Below are positions 27,901-40,100 of a stretch of DNA of 64,000 nucleotides, piece by piece (positions within the stretch are counted from its first letter, which is position 1; the number at the start of each line of letters is the position of its first letter). The position numbers and the translations under genes are program-made. The stretch comes from Balanoglossus misakiensis. Taxonomy: Eukaryota; Hemichordata. The stretch covers positions 12,834,001-12,898,000 of the forward strand of contig CM082584.2 in the NCBI GenBank assembly GCA_040954595.2, read 5' to 3'. The notes beneath the pieces were generated by a model. The model made no database searches. It saw only the letters and a list, made by a program, of their open reading frames with translations, and was not told the origin of the DNA.

Positions 27901-30900
27901 ACAATTCTCATAAAATCCTCTGCCTTCAGACTAGGGGTTTTCTTGTGAAATATAATCTGAACAATGTTTCCTAGACTTATTACCGGATTGATAATACATC
28001 CGCTATAGTTTTTAACACGCAGTACAAATGCAGGTTAGTTCAAAAGGCTACCAGGATCGCCAAATCGCTCCTTCCACCGACAGACATACATCAGAAATAA
28101 TCATAGCTCGTTCTCATTGTGATCGCATTGACTCTGTCTCAGATCATTGATGTCTGGCCATCTAACAAGGTTCTTCTGTTTCACTCGCTTTCGGCTTATT
28201 AGCTTTACCAGACAGTGCCTGCCAGTGAAGTATTCGTGCTTTTGAAATCTCACCTGGTGATACTGTAACTTCTAAGCAGGAGCATAATATGCTGTCGAGG
28301 ATCAAGTTTTTAATCGCGTTATTCCACTGATGGTATAATTTTTTGTCAGATGTTCCCTGACCTCTCACCTGCACAGCGATGTTTACTTTTTTTTAAATAA
28401 CTGAACCATTTTACTGTGCCACAATATGCTAAGTGAAAAAATAATCGTACCCTGACCTCGGACTGTTCGTTTTGATATATGGCTCTTTTATTATAGGTTT
28501 TCAATATTCATGAATTCGCCAGCCTTGTCACGGATATCTGGCAAATGTTGATGGCGCACGGCGATTAAGCTTTACGACCAAAACTGAAAACAGACGTTAA
28601 AGGATCAGACATAGCCTGATATCATTTGTTTCCCTGTGAAAATGATGGAATTTTATCAATAATATAATAACCCTCTTTTCCCTCATTGACAAGCATGTGC
28701 ATATCCTTAGTTAGGATGGTGTTTGGTATGCTTTCATTTACCTTAGAGTGAAAATGTAAAATTATGTACATAGTGATCACAGCTGTGAGGAACAGTCTTA
28801 TGGGTTTAGTGAATGTTGTCACCCATGCAGTTATATATTTATAGGTAGTGTCAGTTTTCATGACGAGTACAATAACATCCCGCGAGATGCCACTGGGGTT
28901 AGGTGTGCGCATAACAGTCAGGGCGTATGAGGTCGCTATGGGTAACAGCAGACGAATTGGTGTTATATGGAAACAGTGGCAAGTTGGAAATGTTTTAAAC
29001 CTATAAGCTGCATTTACAGCTGATATTGACGGATGTGGCGAGGGAAGTATACCGCCGGGATGAAGAAAATTTATCATCGCAATTAAATCTCTTTGGTGAG
29101 ATAACTGGCTTTATCTGTTCATGGATATATCTCACATTGAAATATGGGAAACGTCAAGAATGCCATTGCGTCCAATTTAAAGGTGTGCGGTCATCTATGC
29201 AAATTTCCCCACTGTTGCCAAACGTCTCGTCTGATTTGCATAGATTAATTTGCATATTACTACTGTTCGATGTAGTTGTCCGACTTCCACCAATCAGTGC
29301 CCTTGTCTCCGGCGAAAAGCAGGACGTCTTTTTTCTCGAGAGACAGGACGGAGTCTCGGGGCAAATCAAGAAATCCGGACGAGTGGTTTCAAGATAAATG
29401 GCAAGCGGCGATTTAATTAAGGGAAAGCCTTTCTTTCCAGTGAATTTCTGCTAGATTGAACAGGTTGCTCAATATGAGGAATTGCGTTTCCATTTTCAAT
29501 GCGCAAGGGTTGAGTTAAGTGAATAGCTTGGAGAATAGGCAAAACGCTCCGAAGATAATGGTATTCAAACTGCTAACATTCACTCACGAACGACACTTGT
29601 ATTATTATATCGAACGCACCGAATATTTAAGACACTGAATAAGGTTTGAACATTTCAATATTTTGCTAGAACGACTTCTCAACTGGGAATTCACGAATGA
29701 CAATTCAATATTTCACTCTATCGAACGATTTTCAATAATGTTGACCCTTTAAACAAAATAGGACCAAACAATTTTTAATTTACGCAAGCAGAAGCGTGGG
29801 TTTCAATCGAGCATGATAATATCGTGCGGCTAGACAGGAAAGTGTTTCCCATTTGTTGGTATAGCGAGTAATGAATTTTCGAGTTTTCACTGCGACTGGC
29901 TGTTTAATGGAATGAATTTGCTTTTCAAATAAGATCATTTGTAAATAGCCCTGACGTTTATTATCAAAAGGCAGGAATGAATGGCACGTTGTGTTATGTG
30001 ATTATACTTAGCTCATTAACCGCTATCAATATACCATTCCCTTTGCAGCAAAATTTGTTTTATTTTTAGAACAAAAGACAACTCTTCATTGTCGGGTACA
30101 ATTTCATCCGAACCATCGAATACAACCACAGGAACGCAACGACGTTTCCCGTTATCCATACATTACATCAAACTTCAACCAAAGTGAATGCCAGGTGGTC
30201 TACAACTTAAATATATTTTGGAAACATGTGTTTTGTAATTCTGTCTGTATTGTATGCAAATATTCGGTACGGAGTCAGCAATATGCCGTTCAATCCGTAA
30301 CCTTTGACCAACAAACCGACCGTATATCATGCATTGCTCTTGTCAGTACCGGGGGGTTGATTGATCGTGTCACCCAAACGTGACCGTGGAAAATAGTAAA
30401 GGTTCACATTGTATATCTAAATTAATTTAAACTGATCATTTTCAGCCATGCAGCAAACTGTTGGACAATACCTGTGCCAATTGGCGTTCCTAAATGGTGA
30501 AGCGCGCGTTTACGGGTGTGGTGGCAAAACTGAGCTTTTCAGAGTAATGATACGACTCAAATTAGAAGCTACTACCGTACCCGCATATTTGATAGTAACA
30601 GCAATCGCCATAGTTCAAATTTCATACAGTCCTCTAGGGAAATACACCTGTGGTTAGAAGACTCGCTTAAATTTCTCCCTGTAATGTCTCTCTCTCTCTC
30701 ATACCCGTGCATCACGCTCTCACAGCGAGTTTTGTACAAAGGCAATTTACGTTTTTCCATGCGTATTTTAGCCTCTCCGACACACACGCCTTGTACGGCA
30801 GATATGGGCCGGGCAAATGCAGGGCAAATGTACGTATACATGTACTTACCATCATTTGTCCGGGTGAACAGTACATCCGCTACCACCTTGTTGAGGCAAA

Positions 30901-33575
30901 CAGGCCGTGTAAAATAACCGACATGGCTGGCATATCGCGGTCACTCGTTAGTACAAGCTGCTCGCCATTCGACACCTAGCCTGAGTGCGAGGGCTGCTCT
31001 CTCTCTCGCTCTTCAGGCAATTAGTATTCACCACACGCCACCAGAGCCCAGTGCAGAAAGCTTCGAGTGATCAGGCACAGGACGTCATATACACACGACT
31101 GATAAACTACCCGGTAAATTAAAGCTTCGGGGTCGGAGTTGCGCGAGACACAGGCAAAGGGAAACTTACAAAAGCATTCATCAAGCCCGCTTCTCATTGA
31201 CCCTGTCAGACGGTTTCTATGGCAACAATAATCTGTCTCCCAAAGTGGGCAGGCCGAAAACAATATTGCTGAACCAATATGGGCGCGTGCTCTAGCTCGC
31301 GTTCATAAATATATAATTCCATTACGTCATGGTTTAAAAAAAATAATATTCGCCAACTGTTCAATGATGTTAATTGTTGTCATACAGACTGTTTCAATGT
31401 GCGACAAAAATAAATTTAGTTTTCCCTGGTGTTTGTTTTAAGTGTCGGGCTTTGCTCTTCTTGTATGCCTGCGTATGCCTGTGTGTGTGCACGCGCGCGC
31501 ACTCATGCACGCACGCATACATACACGATGGTCAATTTATATTTAAATCTATACATTGCCTTAGACATAATTAATTAATATCGTTGATTGCTCATCATAC
31601 CGCGCTGAATATTCATAAAACTGTGACAAATATTCATAGGCGAATATTTTGTCAGACTAACCGTCATTTAGATTCGTTCCCTTCATCCATTTCCACGGTG
31701 ACTTTTTCCGGGTGCGCTCTTCATGCAGTTCTACAAAGGACGAGACATTCAAATGAAGTGGTCAAATTTGAATGCAAAAACGACACCAACAACGTGCTAT
31801 ACAAAAAGGTAGCAAAATATAGTTTCACATAGGGGAACATGATAAAGACAGCAAAGAAAAGAAAACCCAACTCTCTAGGGCACCATGAGATTGATAATTA
31901 ACCCCATCCATTAATTAGAAGAATACCTGTTCTGGTTTGAGTGGAATTGCCTCGTGGAGTCTCCGACAAGGCTGATGTAGTTAGTGACCCGTGTCTGTTT
32001 AACCCCATGACAATTTGAATTGTACACTTTATGCATATGCTAATGTATTTGCATGATCATACAATAACACCTGGTAATGGCACATCCTGGTGTCTTGTGT
32101 GTGCGCATGCTCTGAACACTACATCTACATGTACTAGTATATTGTGTTTTAGCCTGTCGAAAAGCGAGTATTGGGCATTAGGTTGAGTGTATCGAAAAAA
32201 TAAACGAAATTAAAAAAATAACTTGTGTCTATCTCTGCCTAGTCGTTGATATTATTCGTGTTGCATTAGCCCCTCCCCACGTTTTCTAGAAGTGCTTTCA
32301 AGGTAGTTTTTCTCGTCAAATTAATTCTACCTGCGTACAAAATAACAAAGGAGGCGATCGATTATCCCCTCTAGCGCGAAATTGCCGAAGCAAAAACTCT
32401 ACGTTTTATTGACTTAAAAATTATCTGTGATCTGGTGACTGCTACTGCTTCATTCTGGTCACCATGGGAGAGCGCGGGAAAAGGTTAAGCACACAGAAGG
32501 CGATCGTTAGCGCCTTTTGTATCCTTCATACTTTGGATCGATTGTGACGTTTTAGCTGGGACCAAGGAAGTGGAAAGCAGAGTTTGAAAATTGTGTCATG
32601 ACATTCCCCGACTGTGTTCAGAATTGTCCATTCATCAGTTGTATTCACCGGTTATTGGTTGCATGGAGGGAAGAGTTTATTTGACAGTTACACAAAGAGA
32701 AGGGGGCGTAGCCGCCTTATCTTCTCGGAACAGATAATCGTTTTCCCCTCCAACGATCATTCAGCTGTCGTATATGGCGCCATCTTCAGAAGCTGAAATC
32801 TGTGATGTAATCCATCAAACCTGTTTACAAACATGATTGTCTGCATGCATTATGTTTATTCAGCAACAGAGATCTCACCTCGCATCGCATAGCAAACTTA
32901 ACGACAAAAAAGTAAAGATAAATACAAGTACTCTTTACCAAGCCATCGAAGAGGGCGCCATGCCGGCATAGGCCAGGAGAGGGGGGAGAGGGGGAGATCA
33001 ATTTTTTACAAATAAAGCATTTGGAATTTTTAATTATTTAGAAAACAACCATATATTCATTTAGTATTCTTTATATGATACAAAACGTATTATTTACATT
33101 TCATTTCAGTAAAGGAAAACCGGAAAGTACATGTACATACACACCGCGGCAATTGTTGTCTGTTTGTCAGCTGTCTGTTTGGAAAAGTATATTTATAATG
33201 TAATTATAATGGTCCTATCACCATCTTCAAAAATCAAAAACTACATTTATGATTATTTTATTCAAATAAAAGGAAAACGATGAAAACTAAGATTATGAAT
33301 TTTGCATCAGTTGTGACAATTTAATATTTCAATTGATAATTACTACCAGATTCATTCACACACAGGCCGAATGGATTCATATAAGTGCTAACTCTTATAA
33401 AGCGAGATCGTTAAGCTCTGAGACTTGAAATGTAGACCAAATATGTTTGCACGTACAAAAAATATACAGGAAATCTATAAACATGATTTTTTTTTTTACA
33501 ATACGAGTGAAAGGCAAGCAATTGTTCAAGCACATTACCTTGAGGATATTTACAAATAAGACTATATACAAGTAA
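21920..33575. other. Intergenic, gene-poor (about 11.6 kb)
   Basis: No exon series or recognisable protein found on either strand. The longest ORF (28622-29077, minus, 151 codons, one hydrophobic stretch) has no family match I know and overlaps a 123-codon ORF on the other strand. Visible items: four exact GCCATCTTG/CAAGATGGC motifs at 23563-25864, a TG/CG alternating tract at 31481-31502, and AT-rich unique sequence. It may hold distal regulatory DNA of the flanking genes; no element is proven. Confidence 0.5.
31481..31502. repeat. Alternating purine-pyrimidine tract (Z-DNA-prone)
   Basis: gtgtgtgtgcacgcgcgcgcac is 22 bases of strict pyrimidine-purine alternation, followed by cgcacgcatacatacacg. 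Confidence 0.8.
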
Positions 33576-33580
33576 AGCTA

Positions 33581-33586
33581 TTTATT
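33581..33586 (-). terminator. Candidate AATAAA signal of the EGF-DEG/ENaC gene
   Basis: AATAAA on the minus strand about 265 bp after the stop codon at 33850-33852. It is the first canonical hexamer downstream of that stop, so it is the best candidate for the mRNA 3' end. Confidence 0.5.
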
Positions 33587-33849
33587 GTAAATCATCTCAG
33601 TTGCAGAAGATGTATAAACAACTTCCTGGAATTCATATATAATGATAAAGTACAGAACTTTTGTGGTAACCATGCAAGTGACACTGTGTGTAGTGTCGGC
33701 CATCTAGACGAACATGATACTGAAGTGTTGGTCGATATGTCTGCAATACTTCTTGACAAGAAAAACACAATTGTGATCATCCAAAATGTCTATAGTACGC
33801 AAGCAACTTGTAAATGTCTGTCTGCGCGCGCACACGCGTGTTATCACAA

Positions 33850-36800
33850 CTACTCCATCTCGGCTGTGGAAGAGACACCACCGCGATGCGCGTCGGGCAT
33901 ATCAGTGACGCTGCTGTCACCATCCGGGTTCGCTTGCTGAGTGTTGTATGAGTCAGACCTGTCTGTCCGTCGCTTGAAGAATGAATTTTGAATTCTGCCC
34001 ACAAGCAGAACGATGAGACTTTTGATAAAAACGCACAGCTCACATATTGTTATGACTGACACCCCAATATAGAGTCCGAGAAGACCTCCCATGTCGCTCA
34101 TTAGATCATCGTCCTGAGGGAGAGATTTAATGAGTGAGTGTGTGAGTGTGTGTGATGTGGTTTTATGAAAGTATGTAATCGAGGGTTCGCTGCTGCATTT
34201 CCCCTTCCGAACGCTGACCGAAGATTCATGCGCTCTCTGACGCGGCTGCGCATGGTACAATTATCCCTGGCCATTTCCTTGACAATGTTCCAACTGATTC
34301 TGGGAAGTTGGAATGAAGGGAGATTTGAAACATTTTTTGCCTGTTAAAAAAATGCTAATTTAGGCACTTACCGTATATGCCACATTTTCTCTGATATACT
34401 GGACACTTAAACTGTCAAAATACACTTCTATGTAAGCAAGGTTCTTTCTGAAATAACAAAATAAGCATGTTACTCATCGACAATGAGTTGCCTGGGTAAC
34501 CTCATCCACACAGAGCAGTTTCCTTTAATCCCATTTAAGTCTTTTGGTGCAATATGCCATGGATTACATTTAACACAACTCCTACTTTATTTGGGTGTTA
34601 TTCGATATACAAGGCCTAAGATAAACTGTGTACTTACTGTGCCGACTCAGCATCAGATAATATTTTTGTCTTCGGGTTTATGGCATATATGCTTTTTAGA
34701 AGTTGTCTCTGTTGGAATTTGAATCAGAAGATTTGAAGATGAAATTCACGATGGAAAAAAACATGTCATGATGTTTAGAGTCATAACATTGTTTGCGTGA
34801 CCAACGATATACGAATGCGAGACCTCAAACCACAAACAAACACGCAAACACGTTTGTGTGGGCATTACACCACTGATTAAAATGAAGGTACGGAATGAAA
34901 AGAGAGAAATCTTACCAAGTAACTCTCCGAAGGCCACGATGCCAAGGATGTTGTTTTACTGAAACCATCCTCCCTGTGAACAAAGAAGTGTATTTTCTGT
35001 TAATTTCTGAAACATGTTCCCTTGTCTCATTACAACACACTTTATCTACATAGCCTCCCCCAAATTGATGTCGTTGAAAAAGATTACCCATGTCCATACC
35101 CTTTCTTTGCAATTAATGGAAACAGTACAAATTGACTTCGTGCTGACCATGTCACGTTAACTTAGCAAGTACAGCAGACACTTGTTCCCTTGTAAAATTA
35201 AATAAAAAAACTTACTCGCAAGGTGGATAACAATCACATGGAAGAACTTGGTTTTGTTGAAAATAGTGTATCAGCTGACGACATGCCTCTGTGAAAGTAA
35301 ATGTTTTGGATTTGAGAGAATTGCTATTTATGGTGCTGAAATCGTTTAGTAGTCATGAAAAATTATGGTTTTTAGCTCGTTATTGCTCAAGTTGAATTTC
35401 AATGAACTCAAATGAAACCCAAGAGAACCACATTAGGAACCTAATTGTGTGGAGTACCTACCTTGGCGTTTGTCGAGTATTTTACAATTTCCACCGCCAT
35501 AAAATGGGACGTCCATACACCCGCAGTATTCTTGCATCCGTTCTTGCAAACACATATGTTTACAGGCCTTTAAAGAAATACACAGAAAACAAAAATGTCA
35601 CGACTTTAATATTGACAGAATTTTGAAATAAATAACACATGGATTTCAACGATTGAATCAACAGAGATATAACATACACTGCGTGTACCGGTATATGCAC
35701 ATGAATGTTAAGGGCAACTGTGGTCGTGAATGTCACAGTGAATTTCCTCTCTATTCTTTTCCATGCGAATTTCTCTGCTCCTTTTGTACATAACTCACGT
35801 GACGCCTTGATATTTACACCTACCAGTGTTGAGTATCTGAAATGCAGACCTTCAAAGATGGGATCATTTGTTTTCGTACAGCGACCATATGGTGGCCCCT
35901 TTCGCTCGTATGTGTTCTGTAAAGAGAAGAGTAATCACACTGTTTGATTCATTTGTCACTTCCCACCCACGTTGTGATACAAAACCATCTGACTCAGTGA
36001 ACAAACACCATCCTGGTGTCAAACTGCAGGTAGACACATCACTTTATGAATGTAGTGTCCTTTTGAAAAGCATCATTCCAAGCCAAGGCGACTCACAAGT
36101 GGAATGTTTCGGAAGTGAGACCTCTATGGACCGGGCAAGCTTTATTCCAAGAGAGGGCGCACCATGGTATGGCATCTATTTTCACCCAGGCTACTAATAC
36201 ACGGCACACACACTTACCTGCCTAATGGCAAATGACGTAGCGGCACCCGTCTTTGCAGTCAGTCCATTATCTGCTGGCATGGGCATGTGTTGTGGGTTGT
36301 GTATGCTGACACGTACACCTGACTCCTGGCCGTAAATTCCTAAATATTCGTGCTGCTCGGTGAACAGGGTTAGTTTCAACCCTACAAGTAGAAGAAACAA
36401 AATATCTCAGCGATTTAAAGGAAATACTTTGTATCTACTATCTACAGAGATGTCGCAGTTTTGTCATAATTGCCGAGGTTACTCTGGTGAAATGTGTTTT
36501 GATTTTATTCACTTGTGATCTTATACTGACTGTCACAGTGGGACCACAGTGACTGGATGGAATAGGTAACAGATGACTTACCGTATTGCGCTCCAGACTT
36601 GGTAGCATTTCTGATTACATCACCGTCGGTGCCATGGTTGAAAGTATAGCAATTGCCGTACACTTTGTCTTGGAAAGGTTTGAAATGGCTGGAGACAAAA
36701 GCAAAAGATGGGGGATTGAGCTGTCAGAGATGTCTATAATAAATGTGTGCTCATTATAAAAAAAAAACCACCTTGGTTAGGAAAAACAGCTAACATTAAG

Positions 36801-37120
36801 GGATGACTTGAGCGGGTACCTGTGATCACATGGACGTTCATTGTAACTGCACTGCAGAATAAAATCCTCAGCTTGGTGTCCGTACTCCTGTATTTCCTCA
36901 GCGCTGAGTTGTAACACGTGCTTCAGGTCGCTGAAATCAGGGGTGGAACTGAATGTGATGAAACCATTCCAGTCGGGCGGGTCCTCTCTCCGGACCCGGT
37001 CGAATCCTGGGTCTTTGTAATAATACTTCATGAAGTTCTCAAACAGCTCCTGATTGTCCGTGATGGCCGAGAATTTTTGCCACCATCCTTCTTCAAACAC
37101 TTCGTCATTATTGCCAAAAT
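33850..37120 (-). other. ASC palm/thumb region and TM2 of the channel
   Basis: Exons 21-30. Signatures in order: [37 protein letters not shown] with [23 protein letters not shown] with [29 protein letters not shown]. The last exon gives [19 protein letters not shown], with the G-x-S selectivity motif as Gly1320-Val-Ser1322. A short cytosolic tail ends ...VSSTAEME. All expected thumb cysteines visible to me are present, so it should fold as a working subunit. Confidence 0.93.
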
Positions 37121-40100
37121 CTGAATCATAGAAAAACGACAAAATATTATTTCACAGTCTTATGCTCTAAAACTTTGTCACAAATGTGACTTAGGATTAG
37201 GTATAGGCCATAACAAATTGTTGTCATTGTTATAAAAATAAATGAGAACTTGGATTTACCCTGATATATGCAGTTTGGCCATTTTTCGTCTTCAGAGTTG
37301 GGACATTCACCAACGATATCACACACCAGAATATCATCGATGCACATTTCATCGTTGCACTTGAAAAATCCTCGCGGACAGTTTCCAGTGTCGTCTGGTA
37401 CAACTGGATTATAATGAAAGTGCAGGTTATTAGAAATGGGAGAGAGAGAGGGAGAGACAGACAGACAGATTGATAATGAATGATGGAACAGCAGAAAAAT
37501 GTCTGTGCCAGAAAAGTAAACGGCAAACATAAACTATGGGCAGATGGAACGCTGAAGGAGAAAACGTCACACGACGAAATCACTTACCATTTTCACCCTC
37601 GCAAATCCTACAACTCAGAGGGCAGTATTTCTTCATGTAAGCTGGATTCTGCGCACACTCTCCATTTTCAGCCCAAAACTCACAGTTGACGTTGCTGTCC
37701 GAGCATACTGTACAGAAACAACCCGTTAATATTTTGATGGAAATTTCCTTTGTAATGGAAGTCCCAAGTGATATCATATATAACATTCTTGATGTAAACA
37801 ACTATACTTACATAGACTGGTACAGTTCTGTAATTCATCACTACCATCTGGACAATCGTTGTAATTGTTGCAAACTTTCCAGGATTTGATACATTTGCCG
37901 TTGGTGCATTTAAATTCGTCTCGTCCACATAAAGCTGGAAGGTGGGAAAACAGTTATTAGATTTCAGGAAGTCATGTGGGGCGTGACTGTTGAAAAATGA
38001 CTTGTCCTGGTAGTAGTTTACTGCCAAAATGGCGGACGTTATCATTGACCAACGGGAAATGACGTCACAAATAGACTCACCGTATTCACAATCCCTTTCG
38101 TCACTTCCGTCACCACAGTCATCAATCCAGTCACAAAGCTTTTCAATCTGTACACATTTCCTATTTTCACACGTAAATTCCCATTCTTGGCACAACCCTG
38201 CGAATGTAATTCAAAGCAACATTTCGGCAATTAGGCAGTTGGTGAATTTGAGCACAGAGACTACAGAAGATGAGAACGCATACTCACTATATTTACAGCC
38301 TTCTTCATCAGATCCGTCACGGCAGTCGATTTTGTAGTTACACTTATCCGTATAAGGATGACAGAAATTCACATCGCAGAAGAACCCATCGCATTCACGG
38401 CCAGGTATATCTGTGGATGTCAAGAAAGACGCATTTTACAAGAACATTTTGAATATCACATAGTTTACAATCACAATTCAGCTACGAAGCATGGCAATTG
38501 TATTTTCTTTGGTGGGGTCTCATCATCGTAGTCATCATCACCACCAGCACCACAAACAACAACACAATGAAAACCTTACTGCAGTTCTTTTCATCCTCGC
38601 TCTCATTGCAGTCTTCAATGCCATCACACTTTCTCTCACCCGGAATGCAAACCCCGGACAATCCGCCTTTGGAACATTTGAACTGGTCTGCACCGCACAC
38701 ATAACTGGCTGTAAATGGTTGAATGTGGAAGAAATTTCGAAGTTTAATGACTGTATCATTTCATAGTATGAAGACACTAATACAGCTAGAACATATAACT
38801 ACGGCCGGGCGTCATTCAGGAATACTCACTGAAGTCGCAGCCGAACTCATCGCTTCCATCCGGACAGTTTCTCATTCCGTCGCAAACCAGATAAGCTTTG
38901 ACGCAGTGAATGCCATCATTACAAAGACTGTCCCCAGGAAGACATGGCACTGAAAGGAAAATAAACGGTAGTGGTAAGATTTATCACCAACCTTGGAAAT
39001 AATTTCGCATGATTTTCGATGCTTTTTTGCTCCGAGAACTGGTACTCACCATAGTAGGCTTGGACCTTGATGTTCAACATCATATTGACGAATGCATAGT
39101 GGTTGCTGTCTAATAACGCTGATGCTCGTACTTTATTGGTGTTGCATATCGTCACAGCCGGGAACTTGAGGAAGCTCACGCTAGTTTCTTCCATGTCGAT
39201 GTTTGTCTTCCGGGAATAGAAGCGGAACACCATCACAGAGGCCTGGACGATAAACGCGATGCAGGCGGCGACCACGACAACGGCCCACAGGAGTCGACTG
39301 GCACTGGTGCGCGACCTGCCGATGTTTGGGAGTCCGTGCCATGTGGTGTTATCGCAGAATTCGTGGGCCACGTTGCTCAGGTCTTTTGTGAACTCGTCCT
39401 GCTCTTTGCCTTCCTTTGAATCGTCGTCATCATCATCGTCGGAGCTTGAGAGGTCGCCAACTGGTACTGTCGTCACGTTTTCCTTGCTCCCGTTTTCAGT
39501 TATCGTTCTGGTACTGAAATGTCAGAACACAAGATTAACAGAAAACAATTTGGTATTGTGTACTTATCAGAGGGATAAGTTCATTACCATTCTTTGTTGT
39601 TCAGACAGCTTCAGAAAATCGAGATCTTGGATGTTTCTTAGAGCACATCATGGCAGAAATATGTGGCGATACAACAGAGTGATATGATACACAGATACAG
39701 ATTGTATAATACGATATCATATACAGCCTACGTGTATGTCACTTACCGTGGACCAGTTCCGTTACTTGAGATGTCTGATGAGAATCCATTGTTTGCGTAC
39801 GCTCTCTAATCAAACAAGAGAAAAAACCAGCCTTTCAGTCGAGTCATGGATCAGATAATGGCAATACGTTGTATGCCAATTCTGATCAAACACAGCTTTA
39901 TTATCATATTAATAATACTATGTAGTGTAATTAAACAATTCCGAACAGACTGTCTCAGTGTCTGTACTTAATGTGTGTGTGTGTACATCGTGTTAATATA
40001 GTATTTATGACAAGACATAATGTATTTATTTTACCATTGTCATTCTTCTGCTCTTCCTGCGTAACTGTTTTAATTTTCTTTTCCGTTTTCTCCTTCTCCG

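Noticed and set aside
28622-29077. 151-codon minus-strand ORF with a hydrophobic stretch
   Set aside because: No known family, no clear splice signals, and it overlaps a long ORF on the other strand; its length is within reach of chance for this window.
30840-30979. Possible minus-strand exon ending at a strong donor (ATG|gtaagtac)
   Set aside because: No supported acceptor or partner exons, and the translated peptide matches nothing known.
33824-33840. CG/CA alternating tract near the channel gene stop codon
   Set aside because: Short and in 3' UTR; nothing beyond simple repeat composition.
37588-37707. ShKT exon as a toxin gene
   Set aside because: It is one phase 1-1 exon inside a membrane channel gene and has no signal peptide of its own.
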